Both the position numbers and the translations under genes were made by a program. The notes beneath the pieces were generated by a model. That model did not search any database and was not told the DNA's origin. It was given only the letters and a program-made list of their open reading frames with translations. Source: Verrucomicrobiaceae bacterium (GTDB lineage: Bacteria > Verrucomicrobiota > Verrucomicrobiia > Chthoniobacterales > Chthoniobacteraceae). From it: a DNA stretch of 59,998 nt. Within the stretch, counting starts at the first letter, position 1. Every line of letters starts with the position of its first letter. The stretch lies in NCBI GenBank assembly GCA_005791535.1, contig SXWH01000115.1, positions 1 through 59,998 of the forward strand. Reading direction: 5' to 3'. This document shows, one piece after another, positions 42,758 through 50,634 of the stretch.

Positions 42758-43096
42758 TCAGGCTCCCTTCTTAATCTTCCCGCCCCAAGAAAGAATCCGA
42801 GCTTTTCCTCCAGCCGACTCCGCCTCTTTGATCTGCCCGTTTTTTACGTAGCAGATACTCAGCGTGCTCCATGCGAGCTGATCGTTCGGACGGAGCTCGG
42901 TATTTTTCAGAGCAGCCTCGATCGCAGCCGCGTGCTGGCCGGTTTTCATCAGAGCCATTGCGAGCGCATGCCAGCCATCGGCAAACTCAGGGTCCAGCTC
43001 GGTGCAACGACGGTATTTACCGACCGCCGCATCGAGTTCGCCGAGCGCGAGGTCGCCGTTCGCGTAATCAAACAGCGCCTCAATCTCCGGATTCAT
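42758..43096 (-). CDS. TPR protein
   Basis: The product has 112 residues from ATG 43096, which shares a base with the TGA of the foldase gene. A TTG one codon earlier is less likely. About three tetratricopeptide repeats are visible: GDLALGELDAAVGKYRRCTELDPEFADGWHALAMAL in outline, then TGQHAAAIEAALKNTELRPNDQLAWSTLSICYVKNGQ. It is cytoplasmic, having no signal peptide, and probably acts as an adaptor. Its partner is not known. Confidence 0.85.
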   Translation of the reverse strand: MNPEIEALFDYANGDLALGELDAAVGKYRRCTELDPEFADGWHALAMALMKTGQHAAAIEAALKNTELRPNDQLAWSTLSICYVKNGQIKEAESAGGKARILSWGGKIKKGA

Positions 43097-44712
43097 CAAC
43101 CCTGCGGATTTGCCGCATTCGCGGCTTTGCCAACGGTGCTTTCCAGACCCGCCGCGCGACGACGCTCCTTCAGCCAGTCGCGGAATATCGAGCGCGTCCG
43201 TTCGCCCTCTTCGTTTGCGATGTGAGAAGCCTTCTGCTCCTCGAAAGTTTTTTCGTCAACAACCGGACGCTGATCCAGATGGACGATGATACCGCCCGGT
43301 CCACCCGGCGTGAACTCGCTGACGTCGCCCGGCGCAAGTTTCGCTGCGACCGCTGGAACCTGATTATTCGATGGCTGCGGAGGACGCTTCATCATCGAGT
43401 ATGCGGGAAATGCCTCAGCCTTCACACCCGCAGCTTCGCAGGCCTCGGTGAATGATTTGCCTCCCTTCTTGGCTTCGACGATTTTCTTTTGAACCTCCTC
43501 AGCCTTTTTGCGCATCGCCTCGTCGGCCTTCTCATTTTGAATCTGGCTGGCGAGGTCACCGCGGCACTCCTCAAAAGTCTTCGGCTTTGGCTCGGTGATT
43601 CCGCCGTCAGGAAGCATCAACACATAGGCACCTTTTTTCCCGATGATGTGCTGCGAAATCGGGCTCTCTTTCTTTAACTCAAACACCGCGCCGCCGACTT
43701 TGTCCGCAACCTCATTTTCATTCCCTTCGAGGACTTCCGGCACGTCGGATTTCGCAAACGGCTCGGTTTGGCCGGTGGAAAAAATGAAGTTCGCCTTGTT
43801 CTTCTCGGCGTCTGCAGTCTGCGCAGCAACGAGTTCATCGAACTTACCGCCCTTTTTGATCGCCTGCGAGAAATCATAGGCCGCGTTCACAGCGAGTTGG
43901 AGTTGCTTCACGCGCTCCGTGTCGGTCGGCGGTTTGGCGGGGTCGGCCGGCGGCGGCGCTTGAAACGCCACATACTTAACCTTGCGGAGCTCTTCGGTCT
44001 TGAGTTGGTCCTTACGCTCTTCATACCGCTTTTTTGTCTCCTCTTCAGGCACAACGATCGCAGCCAGGAAGTCGTTCTTCTTGAACTCCACAAAGCTCGC
44101 CTCGGTTACCTGATTGCGTTCCAGCAGAGCGTTCCGGACTTCCTCGGGCGTGATTGCGACCGACGACTCCAACAACTCCTGCACCTTCCTCATCCGGACT
44201 TCGCCTGCGAGAAAGGAATCCAGATTGTCTTTGCTGAACCCGTTTGGCTGGAGCACGCGCTGAATGAAGAAATCCACGGCCGCGACATCAAAAGCTCCCG
44301 ACGGACGCCCGCCCGGGCCGAACCCCTGAAACGCCGGAATCTTCAGCAACTCCTCCTGAATTTCCTTCTCGGTCACCGCGATTCCCATCGCGTCGGCTTC
44401 ATGCTCGAACACAATGGAATTGATGAACGGCGAGTCGAACTCATCGCGAGCCGGACCGAACTGCGGCGGCATGTGGGATGTGGATTGGACGCCATTGAAA
44501 TAACCGCCGCCGAGGCCGCCATACACACGAAGCCGGTTGCTGATTCTATCCTGCTCCTCGACGGTGATTTTCTTTCCGTAGACCTCAAATGCGACGCGCC
44601 CGCCCTTGGTGCTCATGAAGCCCTGCGGCCCCCAGAATGCAAATGATACGATGACGAGGACCGCGATGACGACCATCAGCGGCTGACTCCAACGACGAAG
44701 GATATTGACCAT
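43096..44712 (-). CDS. SurA/PpiD-like peptidyl-prolyl isomerase, membrane anchored
   Basis: The product has 538 residues from ATG 44712 (MVNILRRWSQPLMVVIAVLVIVSFAFWG). One N-terminal membrane helix (11-28) and a long periplasmic part follow the PpiD plan. A SurA_N-like helical region covers about 60-240 (VTEKEIQEELLKIPAFQG, ITPEEVRNALLERNQV). A parvulin-like region then follows with weakly conserved motifs (KFDELVAAQTADAEKN and ISQHIIGKKGAYVLML). It likely helps fold exported or outer-membrane proteins. It is the first gene of the ten-gene minus-strand run and is divergent from the TPR/ExbB locus. Confidence 0.85.
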   Translation of the reverse strand: MVNILRRWSQPLMVVIAVLVIVSFAFWGPQGFMSTKGGRVAFEVYGKKITVEEQDRISNRLRVYGGLGGGYFNGVQSTSHMPPQFGPARDEFDSPFINSIVFEHEADAMGIAVTEKEIQEELLKIPAFQGFGPGGRPSGAFDVAAVDFFIQRVLQPNGFSKDNLDSFLAGEVRMRKVQELLESSVAITPEEVRNALLERNQVTEASFVEFKKNDFLAAIVVPEEETKKRYEERKDQLKTEELRKVKYVAFQAPPPADPAKPPTDTERVKQLQLAVNAAYDFSQAIKKGGKFDELVAAQTADAEKNKANFIFSTGQTEPFAKSDVPEVLEGNENEVADKVGGAVFELKKESPISQHIIGKKGAYVLMLPDGGITEPKPKTFEECRGDLASQIQNEKADEAMRKKAEEVQKKIVEAKKGGKSFTEACEAAGVKAEAFPAYSMMKRPPQPSNNQVPAVAAKLAPGDVSEFTPGGPGGIIVHLDQRPVVDEKTFEEQKASHIANEEGERTRSIFRDWLKERRRAAGLESTVGKAANAANPQG

Positions 44713-44816
44713 GATTTTGTTGTGAAAAAGTGGGATTGCTATTGCGTTTGAGCGACGCGCTCCGTAGCTTTGCGAGCGTTCAAACAAACGATATCAAACG
44801 CGTGAAACTACGGTCC

Positions 44817-45593
44817 ATGCTACCCACCCGGCAACTCCTTTCTCCAATTTTCGGCCTTCTAGCGATGGCCGCCACCTGCTTTGCACAACAAGCCGCGACT
44901 GGCGCGGACTACGTGCGATTCAAGCCCGCTGCAGCCGGGGCACAGCCCCGCGTCCTGCAAGGAGTTCTCATCACCGGCGTGAATGGCGGCAAAGCCTCGA
45001 TCAAAGATGCTGCCGGCGAAATCGGATACTCAGTCGACACGATCGATGAAGTGCGGAAGGCGGCACCACAGGAATGGATCGCTGGCTCCCGTGCGATCGA
45101 ATCCGGCGAATTGGACAAAGCGATTCCACTCGTTCGAGCGGTTGCGGACAAATTCCGTGGACTTCCAGTTTCATGGGCACAGGACGCCAGCGCCTCGCTT
45201 GGCGGTCTGCTCATTACCGCCGGAAAACTCGGCGAAGCTGAAAGTGCCCTCACAGCATTCTCGCAGGCTTACCCGAATGCCGGAGGCGCAGTGGCAAATG
45301 TAGGCAAAGCGCGGCTCGCCGCTGCAAAAAAGCAGTTCTCCGAAGCGAAAGGCCTCGCCGGTCCGATTGTGGACGGTGCGCTCAGCAAGAAGGTCGTGAC
45401 CCGTGCCGAAAGCCAGCTCTTTGGACAGGCCTTCTACGTAATCGGTCAAGTCTACGAGGGCGAAAACAAGCTACCCGAAGCGATGGATGCGTACTGCAAG
45501 ACCGTCGCGCTATTCTATCAGGACCGCGCAACCGTCGCAGCCGCCCAGCAAAGAATTGATGATTTGCGAAAGAAAGGCGTTGCCGTTCCGTAA
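44817..45593 (+). CDS. Exported TPR-like protein of the ExbB/ExbD locus
   Basis: The product has 258 residues from ATG 44817 (MLPTRQLLSPIFGLLAMAATCFA, signal peptide). A GTG at 44802 is possible. After a small beta-rich segment (QPRVLQGVLITGVNGGKASIKDAAGEIGYSVDTIDEV in outline), helical repeats of TPR character occupy 90-255, with GKLGEAESALTAFSQAYPNAGG and NKLPEAMDAYCKTVALFYQ. It is a predicted periplasmic protein. It lies 65 bp before exbB and probably belongs to the same energy-transducing system, like the TPR protein YbgF/CpoB at Tol loci. Confidence 0.8.
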   Translation: MLPTRQLLSPIFGLLAMAATCFAQQAATGADYVRFKPAAAGAQPRVLQGVLITGVNGGKASIKDAAGEIGYSVDTIDEVRKAAPQEWIAGSRAIESGELDKAIPLVRAVADKFRGLPVSWAQDASASLGGLLITAGKLGEAESALTAFSQAYPNAGGAVANVGKARLAAAKKQFSEAKGLAGPIVDGALSKKVVTRAESQLFGQAFYVIGQVYEGENKLPEAMDAYCKTVALFYQDRATVAAAQQRIDDLRKKGVAVP

Positions 45594-45658
45594 TCATCCC
45601 TCTATCACGCCGCGCCCGCGTTTTCACACTTTTCAAAAAAACACTCTCAAACAGAACC

Positions 45659-46534
45659 ATGATTAAGAACAAAACCCAGCGTTTTCTTCCCGCCATCCTC
45701 GCACTAGCAACTCTGCTCATGTCTTCGGGCACAGCCCGTGCCGAAGAGAGCATCATCACGCTCATCATTCATGGCGGACCGATGATCATTTTCATCTGGC
45801 TCTGCATTCTTGCGACGTCGATCATCATGGTGACGCTGATCATTCAGAACGCGATTTCGTTCAAGAAAGACAAACTCGCTCCGCCACCGCTCGTGGACAG
45901 CCTTCGCCAGTTGGTGAACTCCGGCAACTATCAGGAAGCTTGGGAAACCTGCAATGCGAACAAAAACTACCTCGCAAACGTAATGAAAGCCGGTCTGTCG
46001 CGCATCGGTCGCGGCAAGGAAGCGGTCGAGGGCGGCGTGGCTGAGCACGGTCTCCGGGAAGCGACGCTCCTCCGCACCCGTAACAGCTACCTTTCCGTTA
46101 TCGGTGTCGTCAGCCCGATGATCGGTCTTCTTGGAACGGTTATCGGAATGATGGGCGCGTTCGCCGTTCTCGCAGGTTCGGGAGTCAGCGATCCGAAAGC
46201 TCTGTCCGGCAAGATTTCCGAGGTTCTTCTCGCAACGGCAGCCGGTCTGTTCATCGCGATTCCCGCATTCGTTGCGTATTACATTTTCCGTAACGTGTCG
46301 CAGGCTTCGATCGTCCATGCGGACGACCTCGTGAATCAGCTCCTGATTGACATCCCTTACGAGGAACTCGCCGGAATGCACGTCGGCGACAACTTCTCGG
46401 GAGCACCCGCAGCTGCACGCTCGATGGGCGGAGTCGCCGCAGCCGGAGCCCAGGCAAATTGCCCGGTCTGCGCAGGTGCCGTTGCAGTTGGCACGAACCC
46501 GTGCCCACACTGCGGCTCAGTTCTGAGCTGGTAG
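45659..46534 (+). CDS. exbB: ExbB/TolQ-type proton channel with C-terminal zinc ribbon
   Basis: The 291-residue protein has a cleavable-type signal (MIKNKTQRFLPAILALATLLMSSGTARA). Three membrane helices of the MotA/TolQ/ExbB family follow, including IGVVSPMIGLLGTVIGMMGAF and LLATAAGLFIAIPAFVAYYIF. Residues 266-291 form a CxxC-x10-CxxC motif (C268, C271, C282, C285; CPVC and CPHCG), a zinc-ribbon pattern not normally found in ExbB. It would use the proton motive force together with the ExbD proteins that follow. The extra domain lies in the cytoplasm by topology. Confidence 0.93.
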   Translation: MIKNKTQRFLPAILALATLLMSSGTARAEESIITLIIHGGPMIIFIWLCILATSIIMVTLIIQNAISFKKDKLAPPPLVDSLRQLVNSGNYQEAWETCNANKNYLANVMKAGLSRIGRGKEAVEGGVAEHGLREATLLRTRNSYLSVIGVVSPMIGLLGTVIGMMGAFAVLAGSGVSDPKALSGKISEVLLATAAGLFIAIPAFVAYYIFRNVSQASIVHADDLVNQLLIDIPYEELAGMHVGDNFSGAPAAARSMGGVAAAGAQANCPVCAGAVAVGTNPCPHCGSVLSW

Positions 46535-46561
46535 TCGAACCACTAACCCGAACGGCTAGCC

Positions 46562-47044
46562 ATGGCGCACCAATCACGATCACAGAAGGCGAAGGCGGCA
46601 ACGCGCGTCATGCCAGAGGAGGATCCGGAGTTTCAGATCGCTCCGATGATCGACATTCTCCTCGTGCTGCTCATCTTCTTTATGTCCATCGCCACCGATC
46701 AGGTGCTGCAGGTGAACAAGGACGTGGTCCTTCCGGTCGCGCAGGACGGATCAGATCCTGAGAAAGGCAAGCGCTCGGAGTTGATGGTGAACGTAGTCTG
46801 GAACGACATCGCCCAAACCGGTGGTATCATTGTGGATGACAAGCCAATCGACGCAGTCGCATTGACCACTCGAATTCAGACGATGGCAGCTGCTAAAAAC
46901 GAAGATTTCCGCGTGGTTATTCGCGCAGACAAAAATGCACGCTATGCCTACACGAAGGAAGTCATGCGGGCAGTCGGAGCCGGCGGCGTCGGCAAGATAA
47001 CATTCAGCGTCGTCGACAAGGAAATCGAGAAGCCGAAGAAGTAA
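46562..47044 (+). CDS. exbD: ExbD/TolR-type protein, copy 1
   Basis: The 160-residue protein has a single N-terminal membrane helix with the key Asp (FQIAPMIDILLVLLIFFM) and a periplasmic ExbD domain ending GAGGVGKITFSVV. Its periplasmic part is longer than that of the other two copies (insert WNDIAQTGGIIVDDKPIDAVAL). It follows exbB by 27 bp. Together with exbB and two further ExbD genes it should form one inner-membrane proton-driven motor. Confidence 0.93.
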   Translation: MAHQSRSQKAKAATRVMPEEDPEFQIAPMIDILLVLLIFFMSIATDQVLQVNKDVVLPVAQDGSDPEKGKRSELMVNVVWNDIAQTGGIIVDDKPIDAVALTTRIQTMAAAKNEDFRVVIRADKNARYAYTKEVMRAVGAGGVGKITFSVVDKEIEKPKK

Positions 47045-47077
47045 CCTCAACCCAAACTTTAGAAAGGACACACGCAT

Positions 47078-47497
47078 ATGGCCGGAGGAGGAGGAGGAGA
47101 AGAAGGAGAATTTGGATTTCAAATCGCACCCATGGTGGACGTGGTATTCGTACTCATGCTCTTTTTCATGGCGACCACGGGTGACAAGGTCACTGAAAAG
47201 GAGCTGCGCATTGCTCTTCCGAGTGGTCAATCCCAAGGAGGGGAGAACATCAAGACACCCATCATCATCGATATCGGTTCTGACGGAAATGTGTTCGTAA
47301 ACAACCTCCAAATGGGGAACGGTCCGAAAGACCGGCAGTTACTCCAACTGCGCGAGCTCCTGGTGCGCTCCCTTGATGCGGCTCCGGAAGATCCGGTGAT
47401 TATACGCCCGGCTCCCGACGCCCGTCAGGAACGTGTGGTGGATGTCCTGAACGCGTGCGCAGCCACGAAGAAGGTCAAGAACCTCAGCTTTAGTTAG
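47078..47497 (+). CDS. exbD: ExbD/TolR-type protein, copy 2
   Basis: The 139-residue protein starts MAGGGGGEEGEFGFQIAPMVDVVFVLMLFFMA. The essential Asp and the membrane helix are intact, and the periplasmic part ends RVVDVLNACAATKKVKNLSFS. A good ribosome-binding site (AGAAAGGA) lies upstream. The glycine/glutamate-rich N terminus is cytoplasmic. A GC-rich hairpin with a short T-run follows the stop, so expression of the third copy may be lower. Confidence 0.93.
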   Translation: MAGGGGGEEGEFGFQIAPMVDVVFVLMLFFMATTGDKVTEKELRIALPSGQSQGGENIKTPIIIDIGSDGNVFVNNLQMGNGPKDRQLLQLRELLVRSLDAAPEDPVIIRPAPDARQERVVDVLNACAATKKVKNLSFS

Positions 47498-47505
47498 CAA
47501 GAAAG

Positions 47506-47529
47506 GCGCGCTGCGGAGCGCGCGGTTTT
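47506..47529 (+). terminator. Hairpin with short T-run between exbD copies 2 and 3
   Basis: A perfect 7-bp stem (47506-47512 with 47517-47523, loop GCGG) is followed by GGTTTTC. It is a weak intrinsic terminator or attenuator inside the operon. Confidence 0.55.
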
Positions 47530-47541
47530 CGAGTCAAGTTC

Positions 47542-47597
47542 CAGGTTTCCGGCCCCGCCCGCAGTGTGCAGCGGGGGACCGGAAATGTGAAACCTGA
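47542..47597 (+). repeat. Long imperfect palindrome before exbD copy 3
   Basis: CAGGTTTCCGG and CCCCGC (47542-47558) are mirrored by GCGGGG (47571-47576), CCGG and AAACCTG (to 47597), with small bulges. It could fold into a strong RNA hairpin 13 nt before ATG 47611, or be a REP-like element. No second copy was noticed in this window. Confidence 0.5.
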
Positions 47598-47610
47598 CAA
47601 CGTAAAACCT

Positions 47611-48024
47611 ATGAACTCATCCGCATCCAATGAAGACGGCGACCACGGATTCCAAATCGCGCCGATGGTGGACATTGTTTTTGTCCTGCTCCTGTTCTTC
47701 ATGACCTACAAGAACGTGCGTGAAATGCACGTCGAAGCCACACCCGCTGGTCATCCACAACGCACTGAATTCGCCGCAGTGTCCCCGCCGATATTCATTG
47801 ATATCAACGGTAACGACGATGTGCTGATCAACGGTCGTGTTGTCGCAACCGGAACGGATCATGGCTTTGATGACCTTCGCCGCTGGCTCGCAGGAATCCG
47901 CAATACTTCCTCGACGGACGAATCATTCGTAATCCGCGCGCAGGACACGACGCACCACGAACGGGTTGTCCGCGTGCTCGGAGTTCTGAAAAAGGCGGGC
48001 TACAAAAAGGTCAGTTTCGCTTGA
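47611..48024 (+). CDS. exbD: ExbD/TolR-type protein, copy 3
   Basis: The product has 137 residues from ATG 47611 (MNSSASNEDGDHGFQIAPMVDIVFVLLLFFMTY). An in-frame GTG start at 47566 would translate the palindrome and is less likely. The membrane Asp is present. The periplasmic part ends RVVRVLGVLKKAGYKKVSFA. The sequence is clearly different from copies 1 and 2, so the complex probably contains mixed ExbD subunits. Confidence 0.9.
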   Translation: MNSSASNEDGDHGFQIAPMVDIVFVLLLFFMTYKNVREMHVEATPAGHPQRTEFAAVSPPIFIDINGNDDVLINGRVVATGTDHGFDDLRRWLAGIRNTSSTDESFVIRAQDTTHHERVVRVLGVLKKAGYKKVSFA

Positions 48025-48079
48025 TGCGATTCCCCCAAGCATCGATTGCCACCGCGGGGACACCCGCTATTGTCCGCGC

Positions 48080-48988
48080 GTGAAACTCATCGCTCTCTTC
48101 GCTGCAAGCGCTTCTGCATTCGCGGGCGCACCGCTCAAATCCGTTCAGACGCCCGCGGCGGCGGGTATCGAGACCTACGTCCGAGGTGAAGGCACCTACA
48201 GCGCCGATGCCGATTACGAGGGTAAACTCGATGCCCCCGGACGAAAGGGTGAAGGCTCGGTGTGGAGTGGCCGGTTTCAAATGGGAATCGTAAAGCCGGT
48301 CTCAGGAATCTCCCTCCTCTCCAATGCCGGCGGCTCTTGGCAACTCCGCCTCGGAATCGACCACGAGCGCTTCGAATTCGAGCACAACAGCACACTCCCC
48401 CTGCCCTCGCAGCTTCAGCGCATTGCCGGGGTCATTGCCCTCGAATACCGCGTCGGCAAACAGATTGGCGCACTCATCGAAGCGCGACCGGGAGTTCACT
48501 TCGAAAGTGACATACGTTCCAACGCTTGGAATTGCCCCGTTCTATTTGGCATGGGCATCCCGCTCACAGATCGTTTTACGCTCGCACTTGCCGGTCGTGT
48601 CGATCCACTCGGAAGATATACCATAGTCGGAGGACCGGGTTTCATCTGGAAAATCAGCGACACCGTAACGCTCACCGCCATTCCGCCGGAACCACGGCTC
48701 ACGTGGGCGGCATCCGAGAACCTTGACCTGTGGCTCGGCGGCGAATGGACAGGAGGCTCGTTTCGCGCCGATTCAAGGACGGACAATCGCAATTTGAGCG
48801 AAGCCGTAGTCAGCTACAGCGAGCTTCGCGCGGGAATCGGCGCGAGTTGGCGCAGCGGGGCTTGGAGCATTGAAACCGGGGCCGGCTTGAGTCTGGAACG
48901 CGAGTGGGACTACCACCGCGCGGACCGACGCTTTTCCACAGACGGCACAGCTCCTTACTTCAAACTTGCGGCTCGCGCTGAGTGGTGA
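48080..48988 (+). CDS. Outer-membrane beta-barrel-like protein
   Basis: The 302-residue protein starts at GTG 48080 (MKLIALFAASASAFA after Met initiation), a signal peptide. Alternating hydrophobic/polar segments follow, ending FKLAARAEW with a terminal aromatic residue, as in outer-membrane barrels. It resembles the DUF6268 type of barrel in style (LSLEREWDYHRADRRF), but this is a loose impression. It comes 55 bp after the third ExbD gene, so it may be the outer-membrane partner of the proton-driven complex. Confidence 0.7.
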   Translation: MKLIALFAASASAFAGAPLKSVQTPAAAGIETYVRGEGTYSADADYEGKLDAPGRKGEGSVWSGRFQMGIVKPVSGISLLSNAGGSWQLRLGIDHERFEFEHNSTLPLPSQLQRIAGVIALEYRVGKQIGALIEARPGVHFESDIRSNAWNCPVLFGMGIPLTDRFTLALAGRVDPLGRYTIVGGPGFIWKISDTVTLTAIPPEPRLTWAASENLDLWLGGEWTGGSFRADSRTDNRNLSEAVVSYSELRAGIGASWRSGAWSIETGAGLSLEREWDYHRADRRFSTDGTAPYFKLAARAEW

Positions 48989-49007
48989 CGCCGATTAGAC
49001 CGAGCGC

Positions 49008-49430
49008 ATGTCCAAGCACTTCGTCGAAATCAACACCGTTTACGAAGGCAGCCTCCGCTGCCGCGCAACCCACGGACCGAGCGGCACGCAACTCATCACC
49101 GACCCACCCGTGGACAATCAGGGCAAGGGCGAAAGCTTTTCGCCCACCGACCTCGTTGCCACCGCGCTCGGAGCATGCATGGCGACGATTATGGGAATTT
49201 ACGCCGAACGCCATGCCGTCGACTTGCGAGGAATGAGCGTCCGCGTTCGCAAGGAAATGGTTACCGCACCCGTGCGACGGATCGGGAAACTCGCCGTTGA
49301 AATCCGTGCACCGATTTCCAGCAACCATCCGCATCGCGAGGCGCTGGAACGTGCTGCGTTGAGTTGCCCCGTGCACCAGAGTGTTCATCCCGACATCGAA
49401 CTGCCGGTCGAGTTTTTCTGGGAAGGCTGA
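49008..49430 (+). CDS. OsmC-like peroxiredoxin
   Basis: The 140-residue protein has the OsmC fold with both redox cysteines: C57 in ATALGACMATIMGIYA and C120 in LSCPVHQSVH. FSPTDLVATALGAC is the family signature. OsmC/Ohr proteins reduce organic hydroperoxides by a dithiol mechanism in the cytoplasm. It stands between the beta-barrel gene (19 bp upstream) and prfB. Confidence 0.93.
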   Translation: MSKHFVEINTVYEGSLRCRATHGPSGTQLITDPPVDNQGKGESFSPTDLVATALGACMATIMGIYAERHAVDLRGMSVRVRKEMVTAPVRRIGKLAVEIRAPISSNHPHREALERAALSCPVHQSVHPDIELPVEFFWEG

Positions 49431-49498
49431 CTTTTTCCCGCTCGCGTGCGAATCATCTTTGCGGTGCGCAGCGCGATCCGTAGAGTGCGCAGCCTTAC

Positions 49499-50621
49499 AT
49501 GGCATTTGATACCGCATCCGTTGACACCTCTGCATTGAAGGCCCGCGTGGCCGAAATGCGGAGGTTCCTTTGACTTACCAAAACTTCAGGGCCGCCTGAA
49601 CGAACTTGAGGGCCTGATGGCTGAAGCGGATTTCTGGAACAATCAGGAACGCGCACAGACCCAGGTCGAGGAGGTCGCCGCGCTGCGAAAAAAGGTCCAT
49701 CCCTTCCTCGCGCTCGAAAAGCGGCTCGATGACATCGATGTGCTCATCGAGTTTTCGAAAGAGGATCCGGCCTCGCTGGCAGATCTCGAAAAGGAACACG
49801 GCGCGTTTTTGAAAGCGCTCGACGCGTTTGAAATCCAGCAATTCCTGAATGGCGCAAACGACCGCTGCAACGCATTCCTCACGATCAATAGCGGTGCCGG
49901 AGGGACCGAATCGCAGGACTGGGCCGATATGCTCATGCGCATGTACGTCCGCTGGGCCGAGCGCAATGAGTTCAAGGTCTCGACGGTGGACATTCAGCTC
50001 GGCGAAGGCGCCGGCATTAAAAGCGCAACGCTTCGGATCGAGGGAGAGTATGCATTCGGATACCTCGCCTGCGAACGCGGCGTTCACCGCCTCGTGCGTA
50101 TCAGTCCGTTTGATGCAAACAAGCGGCGCCACACGTCCTTCGCGAGCGTCGATGCCGTCCCGGAGTTGAAGGAGGATGCCCCCATCGAAATCAACCCAGC
50201 CGACATCAACGTGGACACCTACCGCGCCGGCGGCAAAGGCGGGCAAAACGTCAATAAAGTCGAAACAGCGGTTCGCATCACTCACCTTCCGACGGGCCTC
50301 GTCGCCGCGTGCCAGGTGGAGCGAAGCCAGGCGCAGAACAAGGCGACCGCGATGAAAATGCTGGCCGCAAAACTCTACCAGATGGAGCAGGACAAAAAGC
50401 GGGCGGACCTCGACGCCGCATACGGCGCGAAGCTCGATATCAGCTTCGGGAGCCAGATCCGAAGCTACGTTTTCCAGCCGTATCAAAAAGTGCTCGATTT
50501 GCGAACCGGCGTCGCCACCAGCGATATTCAGGGCGTGATGGATGGCGAGATCACGCCATTCATCGAAGGCAAGCTGCGCGGACTCGTACGCCAGAAGGGC
50601 GCAGGCGACGACGACGAATAA
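49499..50621 (+). CDS. prfB: Peptide chain release factor 2 (programmed +1 frameshift)
   Basis: The gene is in two frames: 49499-49570 (24 codons from ATG) and 49572-50621, joined by a +1 shift at CTT TGA C. The product is 373 residues and reads [24 protein letters not shown], then [22 protein letters not shown]. Domain 2 carries the RF2 stop-recognition tripeptide SPF ([14 protein letters not shown]), and GGQ lies in [22 protein letters not shown]2 releases peptides at UGA and UAA. When RF2 is scarce, ribosomes pause at the internal UGA and shift, which autoregulates synthesis. Confidence 0.96.
49560..49574 (+). promoter_or_regulatory. prfB: prfB +1 recoding site
   Basis: An internal Shine-Dalgarno-like GGAGG (49560-49564) is followed by 3 nt (TTC) and then CTT TGA C. 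This matches the spacing of the known bacterial prfB site (SD, 3 nt, CUU UGA C). The in-frame TGA is 49571-49573. Confidence 0.95.
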
Positions 50622-50634
50622 CCGACTGCATACC

